DNA of 64,000 nucleotides from Hexactinellida sp. DTS-2022 (lineage: Eukaryota; Porifera; Hexactinellida): NCBI GenBank assembly GCA_028753945.1, contig JAPNXP010000011.1:992001-1056000 (forward strand). Reading direction: 5' to 3'. The position numbers and the translations under genes are program-made. How positions within the stretch are numbered: position 1 is the first letter of the stretch; each line of letters begins with the position of its first letter. Positions 55,095 through 64,000 of the stretch are shown piece by piece. The notes beneath the pieces are model-generated. The model searched no databases. It was not told the DNA's origin and saw only the letters and a list, made by a program, of their open reading frames with translations.

Positions 55095-56138
55095 TTAATC
55101 TATGTTTAACTTTGCCTTTTCAGAAAGATACAACTCAATTCTCAAATCTCCATACTCAGGATATCCGAACCTATCATCTATATAAGCCATAACCAGACTC
55201 CATAAGACCCAGTACAGATCTACTGCTATCTTCATGCATTCAACCTCCAACAGAACTGAATTGATTTCTATTTCATCATGGCTAATCCCTGGTTCGAAAG
55301 CATTTAAATATTTAGTAATAAACTCTCTTCTTTGTTCGTAATTAGGATAATCTCCATATGTATGTTTAAAGTATGGATATTCAGGATAAGTCATTGTTAT
55401 AGAACATTCGTAGAAGAGCTGAGCTAACTCGAAACCACGATAGTTATAGTTACAAAACTCAAAATCAATCAGTTTAAGTTGACCATCTTTGAGTAAAAGG
55501 AAATTGCTTTCGTTTAAATCATTATGACACAAGATAATAGGCGACCCTATAGACCGCATGTACTCTCCAATCCAGCTAATCTCTACATCCCAGTTTAACC
55601 GACTCCTTATTTTGTCGATCTTCTCTGTATTAGTCTTTATCTCAATTGGAAATGTGTTTATCTTTTCAAGGAGCCTATGCATTGAATTTACAAGGAAGTT
55701 ATCTGTTTTAGGGAGTGGCATTATTTGTCTATTAAACTTCCCTACCATAACTGCTATCCTATCGAAATGTTGTATCAATTCTGTAGTTCTTAATTGTCTT
55801 GAAATATAAAATTCTTCCAATCTCCCCTGGTTACCTGGTAGGACTCCATATATCCTTGGTCCAATCCCTCTCTCAGCTAGTATAGCAGTTATAACGTTAT
55901 TTAATGCTATCTCTTCTTGTGACCATAAATTAGCGAATATTCTTAGCAAACAACATGTGGGATCTTCGTGTTTTGAACTATAATCTTCTTCAGATGTAAT
56001 TTTGAGGAGAAATAATGAATTTGTGAGTCCACCTGTTATAATAGATACATATATTTCAGGCTTGTTAGGAATCCATCGCCTCCCCATATAGTCCCTGCAT
56101 TGCTCTATAATACACGGACTCAACAAGTTAGCTGCCAT
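55095..56138 (-). CDS. Choline/ethanolamine kinase
   Basis: 347 residues, MAANLLSPCIIEQCRDYMGR. The nucleotide-binding loop region is VSIITGGLTNSLFLLK (31-46). The substrate-phosphorylating Brenner-type motif is ILCHNDLNESNFLL (202-215), with the catalytic Asp in HNDLNESN, followed by the metal-binding LKLIDFEFCNYNYRGFELAQ (221-240). This is the order and spacing of the choline/ethanolamine kinase family (about 350-450 residues), whose cytosolic members phosphorylate choline or ethanolamine in the first step of the Kennedy pathway. Substrate preference cannot be settled from the sequence. The frame is intronless and intact, and the family region near the C-terminus (DLYWVLWSLVMAYID) is present. 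It reads as an expressed host gene. Confidence 0.93.
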   Translation of the reverse strand: MAANLLSPCIIEQCRDYMGRRWIPNKPEIYVSIITGGLTNSLFLLKITSEEDYSSKHEDPTCCLLRIFANLWSQEEIALNNVITAILAERGIGPRIYGVLPGNQGRLEEFYISRQLRTTELIQHFDRIAVMVGKFNRQIMPLPKTDNFLVNSMHRLLEKINTFPIEIKTNTEKIDKIRSRLNWDVEISWIGEYMRSIGSPIILCHNDLNESNFLLLKDGQLKLIDFEFCNYNYRGFELAQLFYECSITMTYPEYPYFKHTYGDYPNYEQRREFITKYLNAFEPGISHDEIEINSVLLEVECMKIAVDLYWVLWSLVMAYIDDRFGYPEYGDLRIELYLSEKAKLNID

Positions 56139-56317
56139 AATGGTAATTCTAGATATAGGACAAACACAAATTAAATGCTGCCAATAGACAAATTATAGAA
56201 TCCAAAATTTCTAAAAATTTAGAGTCGACCTCCATGCTCCATATCCCAGTTTTTGTAAAAAGTCAAATTTTACATAAATAATCTTATTTAATGATTAGAG
56301 CTACTATAAGCTGGATC

Positions 56318-56375
56318 ATAGCATTCTATAGAAAGGCAATGGCGCGCTTATAAATTTTTGGACCAGGGATTGGTA
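56318..56375. repeat. Solo end of the 47-kb foldback family
   Basis: CATAGCATTCTATAGAAAGG ... TGGACCAGGGATTGGTAAG, matching the arms at 47,205 and 47,952. Confidence 0.65.
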
Positions 56376-56888
56376 AGTTACTTAGAGAATCTACTATACT
56401 ATCGTGGTTATATAATGTTTATGCTGAATATTCCATAATAATATCTAGGTTTATAATGCATAGTATTGCATACGATTAGTTTAGACTATTTAGAATCAAA
56501 TAAGAGACAGTTTAATGTATTTCTAAACACTTACAAGAAATGAAGAATAAAATAAATATCTATAATAATAAAACAAGTAGTAACAAAGATGTAGTATGTA
56601 GTAAATATACAAGTAGTAGTATTGTCTTGAAATAGAAATTAGCGTTCCTTTGCCTAGCAGTGAGAGCTGCATATCTTAACTGGTTGGTGTCACCGCTCCT
56701 CGTCTCCTCGTCTAGTAGTTATAGTAAAGATGCAAACTTCTGAAGTATTTTTAGTTGAATTTCTAGAAGGTTAAGAAGTATTAGGAAGAAAATTTCTGAA
56801 GTTTTGAATTATCGCGACCAACTACAGTGTTATTAAAATTTTTAACTTTCTTAGATAAAATGCAATTGCCACTGTTGTTAACAATTTC

Positions 56889-57420
56889 TTAAGAATATCC
56901 CATTTTGACACCACCCGTGCACCCCCTCCATATTTCACTGGATTTTTTTTCAATTTCGAGCAATGAAATGTCAACTAATTTTCTACGGCAAGGTCCCTCA
57001 TAAAATCGACGACTTAAATTAGGATAATTATCGATCTTAATAAATATTTCGTACATTGTTACCACAGATTGATAAACATTTTCTGATGGATATTTAAGGG
57101 AACCTCTATCGAGCAGATTAATTAATGAAAACCCTGTATCGTTATTAATTTGAATATCTTTTGGAGAAGTCAAAAAATCATGGCAGACTGAACATTCAGA
57201 GGATTGTTTAAAATAAGAAAACACTGCATACCCGGCAATATAGTTAAGGCATTCAATTTGAGAGTTATCAAATATAGCCTGATCACAATCTGTATTTGTA
57301 TAAAACATATTCACAGGTGTATCAATGGTAATGGGAGGATTAAGTATAGCTCTCTTGATGCACCTTAAAATTATTGCTATTTCTAGTTTACCAGTTGTTA
57401 ATGATTTTATTTTAGATGAT
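56889..57420 (-). pseudogene. P-element-type transposase C-terminal remnant
   Basis: On the minus strand: LTTGKLEIAIILRCIKRAIL, then ECLNYIAGYAVFSYFKQSS with CSVCHDFLTS, then INLLDRGSLKYPSENVYQSV and VTMYEIFIKI. The pattern (YIAGY ... C-x2-C ... DRG-x-L-x-YPS) is the C-terminal region of P-element/THAP9-like transposases. The upstream catalytic part is not visible and there is no start of its own. Confidence 0.7.
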
Positions 57421-57779
57421 TATATCAAAAATGTCTATGTTCTATAATTCGGTATTAATATTTGGTGTGTAGTATTGAAGTGATAAATTAAAATTATTTA
57501 CCCTATATATCAAATTTAATTTGAGTTGGTATCTGGAGTTCTCAGACGTTTGAACGACAGTTGGGTTCGCGTAAAAGCAAGTCAAATTTTATAGGCGGAC
57601 TTGCTACTAGACTTAGAGAAACATATTGGAACTAAATGATATAGATAAATAAATAGATAGATAGGCTACGTCATTTAGAGAGGATAACACAGTGGCACAG
57701 CATCTGGAAGTTAGTCAATATTCCACTCTTGTTTTCATTAACCAATTAATGCCTATTACAATGAGCAGTATTCGATTAC

Positions 57780-59480
57780 TCCTAAATTTAAAATATACAA
57801 TTACAGCTGTACCGACAGCATTTCTTTGGTGGCACTGTATTAAAGGGGTTAGAGTGATAGTGCCTCCAAAAGAAAATGGTCGGCACAGCTGTAATTTTAG
57901 ATTTTTCGTAATGTCATCATCACAATAAGGTGTTCAACTATTTCAGAAAGGTGTTTCGGTAGGCAACGGTCCTTTTGAGTGTTGGAAGTTTCCTTCCAAC
58001 CCCCTCCATTTCAGTATTATTTTAGTTTGAGCATAAATATTATAGGTTATGAGTCCCATTTCTTGTACGTTCATGTTGATTGATCTCTTAACACCGACAA
58101 ATACTTTTTATATATCGAATTCCCAAAATTGTAAAAACGTATTTTTGACGACATCGTCATCACCTGAAGGTGTTAAGCCCCATTTGTAAAGGTGTTACAC
58201 GCCATGAGGGAACAGTTGATAAATAGGAAGTTTGTTTCTATCATGCTTCACGTCTGACATTAATAACATTTAGCTAATTATTATTAATTACTGTTTATTT
58301 ATTAATAAGGTCAGTGTAATGGTAATATTGTTTCAGCTCTAGTCTATCTGAGGATGCGGGTGGGCGGCATCTCATTATTTGATGACTGCATAGTTTAATA
58401 ATTCCTTTTGCATATATTCTAATTTGTGAGTGGTTTCTAATAAAATATGCAGTTATTGGGTAATAATGCTTATCGATATTTCTAATTTTGTTAATAACTA
58501 ATTATGGCTATTCTAGTGTGTTAATTAATGGTTAATACCACAAAATTGGCAGTAATGACAATAAAGTTCGGAGGAAAAATATGATGTGGGCGGTGGAGCT
58601 GAAACAAGATTATCATTAACACTGGCCTAATTTAAAACCAATACTAATGTACTGTTAACTTTATTAATTAAAACTCGCGGGTGCCCTAGGGTCCAAGGTA
58701 TAATTAAAGAAAACTCATTTTCACTTTAAAAGAAATTCAATTAACTTTAACTTGGCACCTAAGCGATAACTTATTAACTTAAGGTTAGTTATTTGGAATA
58801 ACTATTAATTTATATGAATTTCCCTACTATAGTATTTGAATTCAGCGCACTCGATAGACCCTATAAACAAATTGGAAGCGTTTCCTACAATAAACTGAAT
58901 TATTTAGATTATATACGCCAGTATATTAATACGTCAGTATCTTATTTGTGCAAGAATATTCTTGCTGAAAGAAATCGACTCGCATAATCTGTCGTTGTGT
59001 AATCAATTATGGCACAAAATAAGCACAATTTGAAAATTCGTGCCATGTGATAAGGTGTAGAATTAAATACTGTCACGAATGTATATACGTAAATTGAATA
59101 TTAGGCACTATTTATTGTTCCTGTTGTGACATTAAATAGGTGTAAAATGTGTCCTAAAAATAATCAAAAATCGTGATCCCAAGTGCACATCTGTAACCCA
59201 TATGACGCCTATCCAGAAATTTTGGGCACTTAGTTAATAAAACTCTGTTCTGTGGAGAGGATACGTGGTAATAACTAACCAAGGCAGTCATTTCAGAACG
59301 GTCCACCATATAGTAGTCGGCACAGTAGCTCTCATTCAATTTGCTTCATAAGAGTAAATCGTAATTTGATTTTAAACAAATGATAGGTTTCAAAAAATCT
59401 AAAATTAAAGCAGTGCCGGCTGCTTGTTATTTTGGAGGCACTATAGTCTATACGTATATTGGTGATGGGTTGATTGATAG
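57780..59480. repeat. R1 repeat pieces around AT-rich sequence
   Basis: 57,800-57,905 is the palindromic CTGTACCGACAGCATTTCTT / AAAATGGTCGGCACAGCTG block, with related flank to about 58,250. 59,040-59,480 is an inverse copy of 10,800-11,100 (CATCTGTAACCCATATGACG). In between (58,260-59,040) nothing is recognised. Confidence 0.5.
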
Positions 59481-60195
59481 TCGGATATGTTAATCTGCAA
59501 CTAAAACTAGATAAGGAATTGATACATCAAATTAGAATGTATCAGCAGTACTGGTTGCAAAGGGTACGTATCTTTAATTAATGGTGAACACAAATTAATA
59601 GAAATATGAATGTGGAGCAAAATTAATAGAGATATGAATGTGGAGCTAAGTACTGGTATAAATGTAAGGGGTTTTATGATTTAGTCATTCATAGTTTGTA
59701 ACTGTCATGCCCTATGGTTGATCCGGGCAGAGTATTATACAGTCATTTATAACAACGCTCCTAATACTGGTCTGATCCAAATTTCATACAACTAAATCAC
59801 AAATTAATATTACGCTATAGGAGAAGATTCAGAATCATCTGACTCCTAATTAAAATTTACCAAAAATCATACTCTAAAAGGAGTCTCGCGCTCCAAGATT
59901 ATTCATTGCCGGGGGACCATCCATGGCGCAGTTTTACGTCAACGTATTTCCGACAACGAAACGGACAACGAAATATTGACATTGTATATTAAATCTATGA
60001 CACATTAGACAGTAAATAACAATGAGTAATCATGTGAATATATTGATTTCAGAATATATTTCATTATAAGATTTAATTACATCGTTAAAAAAACAAACAT
60101 TATTTACGTAAGTACAGTATTACGTAATTACTTTGTAAAAGGAGCCCCAAACTTATTAATACAATTTATATACAACCAACGTTTAAGTACAAGGA
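59481..60195. other. Intergenic, no gene recognised
   Basis: AT-rich. Includes a short stretch TTTCCGACAACGAAACGGAC (59,948) similar to the MULE-2 terminal word. No coding homology. Confidence 0.4.
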
Positions 60196-60198
60196 CAA

Positions 60199-60773
60199 TT
60201 TGTGTATATGTTATGTCGATTTTGTCAAATAGTCGATTTTACAAAATCAACATCCAAAATGTCGATTTTGTAAAATCAACATACGTACAAACTTAAGTTT
60301 AATTTGTAAAATAGTTGATTTTATAAATCGACATTTCAGAATGTCGATTTTATAAAATCAACATTTTAAATTAGTTTATTTTGTAAAATCGACATTTCAG
60401 AATGTTGATTTTACAAAATCAACATTTTTTACTGTGCCGACTATACTATAGTATAGTGGCCCAGTTCTAATCTTAGTGCCTTGTTATTAGTTGATTTTAT
60501 AAAATCGACATATTTTATTCGTTGATTTTGCAAAATCACCCTGGAATATTTTTTCATTCTAGTAAATTTTTTTTATTTTTTTGGTAAAAATTTTCTTCAT
60601 ACAAGTCGGTATATACTTGGATGAAGCGAATTCTGAACAAAACGCAATAAAACCTAGGCCTATCCGAGTAATATATATAGCCAAAGTCGAACACTTGTTT
60701 TAGTTCCGTCGATTCATGTTGATTTTTGTAAAATCAACATTTGACAAAATCGACATAACATATACACATATGT
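60199..60773. mobile_element. Palindromic element, GTTGATTTTGTAAAATC words
   Basis: Ends TGTGTATATGTTATGTCGAT and its inverse. Inside are at least ten copies of the palindromic word (T)GTCGATTTTGTAAAATCAAC. Interrupted by a piece of the R1 repeat (60,428-60,490). No target duplication found. It ends 47 bp upstream of the sulfotransferase start. Confidence 0.7.
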
Positions 60774-60819
60774 ATCACAATCTTATTATGGCTAACTTAG
60801 ATTCTTATTTTGGGAAGAT

Positions 60820-62193
60820 TTGAAGATGATATATTTTAATTTAAAAAAGCATTACAAAATTGTGATTGCTATAATTGTTTTGATGTTTACATTGGGTACC
60901 CTCATTTATGTAAAGTATGATATTAATGGATCAAAGGTTTTTGATTCGAAAGTATCACAATGGGGACTAACTAATGCGTGTGCTCCTACGAGAGAAATAC
61001 TCACTACTACCACTGAATATCAAGATTTTCCTAAAAATCCAATAACTACACCACCAGACCCAGTTCAGATAACCAACAGGACTAGTACTCATATAACAAA
61101 TTCAACTACAGTTTCTCCTATCAACACTCCATGGTTAGAATATCGAAAAAATTGGAGTGGACAAGAAATGCTGATAGATATTGATGACGAGACCGGAATC
61201 CTAACCTTGTTACCCGAGTATAGACCGAGAATGCTGACTAAATCACATCACCCTCTGACTAGAGAGTACTCTCCTTTCAAGAAGAGAATCGATCTCATGA
61301 ATGTATACTGCGATGAGCTAAATATTCCATCTACTCAATCAATGATGTTATATGAAGATGCTAGGATGTATTTTAATGACAGTTATGAATCTGTTCATTG
61401 TGCTTTACCTAAAGCATCTTCTCGTGTCTGGCTACGAAAATTCGCTCAGATGCGCAATAGTGAAAGAAAATGGTCTCCCGAGCCTCCGCCAGATGAAAGG
61501 ATACTATTTAGCCTGGGTTATCATATGATTCCTCACAACATGACCGCAAAGCGCCTTCAGACATACACAAAAACTATTGTAACTCGGCATCCTTTCAAGC
61601 GTATTATCTCAGGTTTCAATGATAAGTTTACGAAACACCCCTTGTACTTCAATGGAGTAAATAAAATCATAATTACAAAGTTATACTTGATAGACATGCC
61701 AACAAATGTATCAGGCTTCATTGCAGGAATAAATACAAAATATTCTTATTTGAATACCGATACCAAAATGAATATTATGCTTCAGTATATGAGGATAGAA
61801 GATCCATATTTGAAGCTAATCACTTTAATAGAGTTCTTAAAATACCTCATATTAACTTGGGAGGAAGAAAGCTCCACAGAATCATTTGATCCACACTGGA
61901 GACCGATATTAGATTATTGCCTTCCATGTTCATTTAATTATGATATACTAATCGAACACGATAGAGTCTCACAGGAATCTCAATTGGTGCTTAATTATCT
62001 TCAAAGAAATAACAAGCTGAATCACCCACTTAAATTCGATCCTTTTACTCCCAAAACATCAGTTAGTGTATGCAATAATGCTTTTAAAACTGTTCCAATA
62101 GACATACGTAGGAAAATATTTGAGATCTACAGATACGATTTTGCTCTTTTTGGCTACAAAACTAACTTGACTAGTGATAACGATATCTGTTAA
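60820..62193 (+). CDS. Carbohydrate sulfotransferase, HNK-1/CHST8-14 type
   Basis: 457 residues. The type II membrane anchor spans residues 14-31 (IVIAIIVLMFTLGTLIYV), followed by a Thr/Pro-rich stem with N-glycosylation sites (NRT, NST, NWS). The catalytic domain has the 5'-phosphosulfate region CALPKASSRVWLRKFAQM (194-211), where the usual K-x-G/GCS is K-A-S-S. The 3'-phosphate region KTIVTRHPFKRIISGFNDKF (251-270) and the C-terminal FDPHWRPILDYCLPCSFNYD complete it; these are the signature blocks of Sulfotransfer_2 enzymes. Such enzymes move sulfate from PAPS to glycans (chondroitin, HNK-1, GalNAc) in the Golgi lumen; the acceptor here is unknown. The intact, intronless frame and full length argue for a functional gene. 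Confidence 0.92.
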   Translation: MKMIYFNLKKHYKIVIAIIVLMFTLGTLIYVKYDINGSKVFDSKVSQWGLTNACAPTREILTTTTEYQDFPKNPITTPPDPVQITNRTSTHITNSTTVSPINTPWLEYRKNWSGQEMLIDIDDETGILTLLPEYRPRMLTKSHHPLTREYSPFKKRIDLMNVYCDELNIPSTQSMMLYEDARMYFNDSYESVHCALPKASSRVWLRKFAQMRNSERKWSPEPPPDERILFSLGYHMIPHNMTAKRLQTYTKTIVTRHPFKRIISGFNDKFTKHPLYFNGVNKIIITKLYLIDMPTNVSGFIAGINTKYSYLNTDTKMNIMLQYMRIEDPYLKLITLIEFLKYLILTWEEESSTESFDPHWRPILDYCLPCSFNYDILIEHDRVSQESQLVLNYLQRNNKLNHPLKFDPFTPKTSVSVCNNAFKTVPIDIRRKIFEIYRYDFALFGYKTNLTSDNDIC

Positions 62194-62433
62194 AAACTAT
62201 GAATGTTTTGCTATTATTTCTTTTATTAAATTCTATTTTTAAATAGACTGATTTTATATTCCTAGCAAAGTACACATCCTTCTTAAAATGTCGTATTTTT
62301 TAAGATTTTCTGAATGTTCTGAATGTCTTAATATGAGACCGTAGTTTAAGTATAACGGTATACACACATTGGTACAGAATTTTGAAATCAGATCACATGA
62401 ATTTAAAATTATTTTGAATACATTCATTACATC

Positions 62434-62711
62434 CAGAGGCGTAGCAATAGGCGTTTCATTGAACCAGGGCCCCCCAAGGGTACCAAAATTTCACTTATGC
62501 AGATATACTTCGATCATACTTCATGATAACAGTTATGTTATTTGATAATTATTTGTATTCTATCAAAATGCGGGAAATGTAATTTCCGAACCCAAATTTA
62601 TCCAGATGCATGCACTCCTTAAAATTAACTACTCCAATTTGAACTGGTGGGGCCAAGGGCCTCGGCGCATACTTTTGAACCGGGCTCCCCGAAACTTTAG
62701 CTGCGCCACTG
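62434..62711. mobile_element. Non-autonomous hAT element, CAGAGGCGTAGC ends
   Basis: Ends CAGAGGCGTAGCAATAGGCG and ...TTTAGCTGCGCCACTG. Perfect duplication ATTACATC (62,426-62,433, 62,712-62,719). GGGCCCCCC-type tracts lie inside both ends. Confidence 0.9.
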
Positions 62712-62871
62712 ATTACATCAACACAATAATAATAATATAAATAGGAAATGTAAATATAATGAAATAAAATACCGACGTCATTTCGAAAGTTATCTCAAAA
62801 AAACTAAATATACTACAAAATATTATCTATACTGATAATACTAGTTAAAAAGTATATAGTGTCTTCTGCGG

Positions 62872-63256
62872 TTAGAATAAATATTTGCAGGACAAATAAG
62901 CACAAACAACTCCAATGAGAAGGAACATAATTAGATGTTGTAAAAAGGGAAAGAATGGTTTATTGCTTAACTTTCTAGTCTGAGTAGGATACATTGCATT
63001 CTCCCAGGCATCCATTACCCTAGTTCTGGCACCAGACCATGCATGTGGACCATTTATCCTGTATTGAGGTGGGTTTGTAGGTCCAACAAACAGCTGAAAC
63101 CATAATTTTGGATCTTTAAGGAATATTTTTAAGAAATGAGGTTTCGCTCCTATAAGATCACCGATTTCATCACAATATACACTAAAATCAACTTGGATAG
63201 TATGTCGCCTGGATTTATTATAACGTGATTGCATTGCAGTTATTTTATGTGCAATA
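62872..63256 (-). pseudogene. Flavin-containing monooxygenase, C-terminal part, truncated at an array
   Basis: On the minus strand, IAHKITAMQSRYNKS, RRHTIQVDFSVYCDEIGDLI, KPHFLKIFLKDPKLWFQLFV, GPTNPPQYRINGPHAWSGAR and MDAWENAMYPTQTRKL match the last ~100 residues of animal FMOs (RHTIQ, DPKL, GP-x-x-P-x-x-YR, GPH/G-x-W-x-GAR). They are followed by the membrane anchor LIMFLLIGVVCAYLSCKYLF. The FMO family oxygenates nucleophilic S and N with FAD and NADPH at the ER. The FAD- and NADPH-binding halves are absent: family homology stops at 63,256, where a CAGGGAATG-headed word array begins. The rest may lie beyond it, past the window edge, so a split gene or a last exon is also possible. Confidence 0.8.
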
Positions 63257-63395
63257 CAGGGAATGAAAGGTTCACGAACGGACTGAATTGACGCAATTCA
63301 GTTCATCTCAAATTGACGCACGTTCAGTTCGTTCAAGTTCACCTCCTAACTTCAGCTCCACCAGCGTTCGTTCAGTTCGTTCAAATAAAACTGGA
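63257..63395. repeat. GTTCAGTTCGTTC word array
   Basis: Begins CAGGGAATGAAAGGTTCACG and continues with CGTTCAGTTCGTTCAAGTTC and its variants. The CAGGG start resembles other hAT word elements, but the opposite end and a GTGCAATA duplication were not found. Confidence 0.55.
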
Positions 63396-64000
63396 CCATG
63401 GATAGGTTAGAAGGGTAAACTAATTTACATTTAAATTCGAAAGAAAAAGTTAAGACATCAAGTCCTTATAATGTTTATTTCGCGAATATTGAGCTACAGA
63501 AAGTAATGCAATGAACAAAACATGATTACATTTGTCAAATACTAGTACAGTAACTATTAATAATATAATTAACTAGAGACTCGAGTATTATTCACGTAGA
63601 TTTAAATTTCTTGAATTTAAGTGTTTCTTTCTTTATCGATGCAATGAGAATTCACATTTCTAGTTTTATTGGCTAATATGCAATTAGCGCATATGTTAAG
63701 ATGCGCTAATTGCATATTGTAAATATCCTCCAACCTAAAATGTTGCAATGAGCGCAGTTAGTTCTCCAGTGTTCACTCTGTTCAATCACTAGCTAGCACT
63801 CTCTCAGCTAACTGAATTAATATTGTACGCGAAGGGGAGGTGTAAAATTACGTTTTCAATATCTCATCATCATCAATTTTAATGAAAATTTTTCCATAAG
63901 ACCACTATGGAGTCAACAACAAGATCTGAGGGCCACTTCACAGAACCTTCAGAAAAAGATTGAATAAATCTTCTAAAGGGATAGTAGCACTTGTTTTTGT
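63396..64000. other. Right edge of window, no gene recognised
   Basis: AT-rich, with a perfect palindrome GCATATGTTAAGATGCG-type segment near 63,690 (ATGCAATTAGCGCATATG / CGCTAATTGCAT). Nothing coding recognised with confidence. Confidence 0.4.

Overview
This is a window of an animal nuclear genome, AT-rich and dominated by DNA transposons. Host-like genes are few. The metazoan assignment rests on a NACHT/LRR innate-immunity relic, a Golgi carbohydrate sulfotransferase of the HNK-1/CHST type, SNF8/VPS22, a choline/ethanolamine kinase, a flavin monooxygenase C-terminus and invertebrate-type transposases (PIF/Harbinger, Tigger/pogo, BED-type hAT, FLYWCH-type MULE, P element, Helitron). The complete host-like reading frames run without introns. 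A non-bilaterian animal such as a sponge would fit, but the sequence does not prove it.

Layout. 1-566: 5' part of an MFS transporter (minus strand) running off the left edge. 0.6-11.5 kb: non-autonomous hAT, pogo and Helitron pieces, plus remnants of a DUF4371-type hAT gene and a FLYWCH-MULE gene. 11.6-17.7 kb: a nested stack, with a Helitron holding a pogo MITE and a Tc1/mariner-like element; the latter holds a Tigger element, which holds a 2.5 kb foldback element, which holds hAT pieces. 18.0-20.5 kb: a degraded hAT whose ends are built from AATCCCGGGATT words. 21.5-24.5 kb: an intronless NACHT-LRR pseudogene. 26.2-35.5 kb: a second hAT of the same family, apparently inflated by a Helitron, two FLYWCH-MULEs and a foldback element. 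36-43.5 kb: LINE RT scraps, a pogo MITE and a Harbinger element (nuclease plus Myb-like ORF). 44.4-46 kb: an orphan seven-transmembrane gene, divergent from a small ORF. 49.3-50.1 kb: SNF8. 55.1-56.1 kb: choline/ethanolamine kinase. 56.9-57.4 kb: P-element relic. 60.8-62.2 kb: sulfotransferase. 62.9-63.3 kb: FMO C-terminus cut by a repeat array.

The most unusual feature is a set of short non-autonomous elements. Each is filled with its own short, usually palindromic, word (for example GTAACGG, GGTTAACCGG, CGACCGGTCG, CGAACACGAA, GACTCGAGTC, GAGCGCTCC, TGGTGGAAAA, ATCGATTGG, ATTACGATTACA). Many have terminal inverted repeats, usually starting CAG, and 8-bp target-site duplications. I read 20 insertions with 8-bp duplications directly from the sequence, 14 of them perfect, so most belong to the hAT superfamily. 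Two related hAT elements that carry transposase remnants, one of them with a recognisable BED zinc finger, also end in word arrays. This suggests the words are subterminal transposase-binding sites that differ between subfamilies. Several arrays lie directly 5' of host genes.

The host genes show no operon-like or pathway linkage. Their products act in endosomal sorting, phospholipid synthesis, Golgi sulfation, detoxification, transport and signalling.
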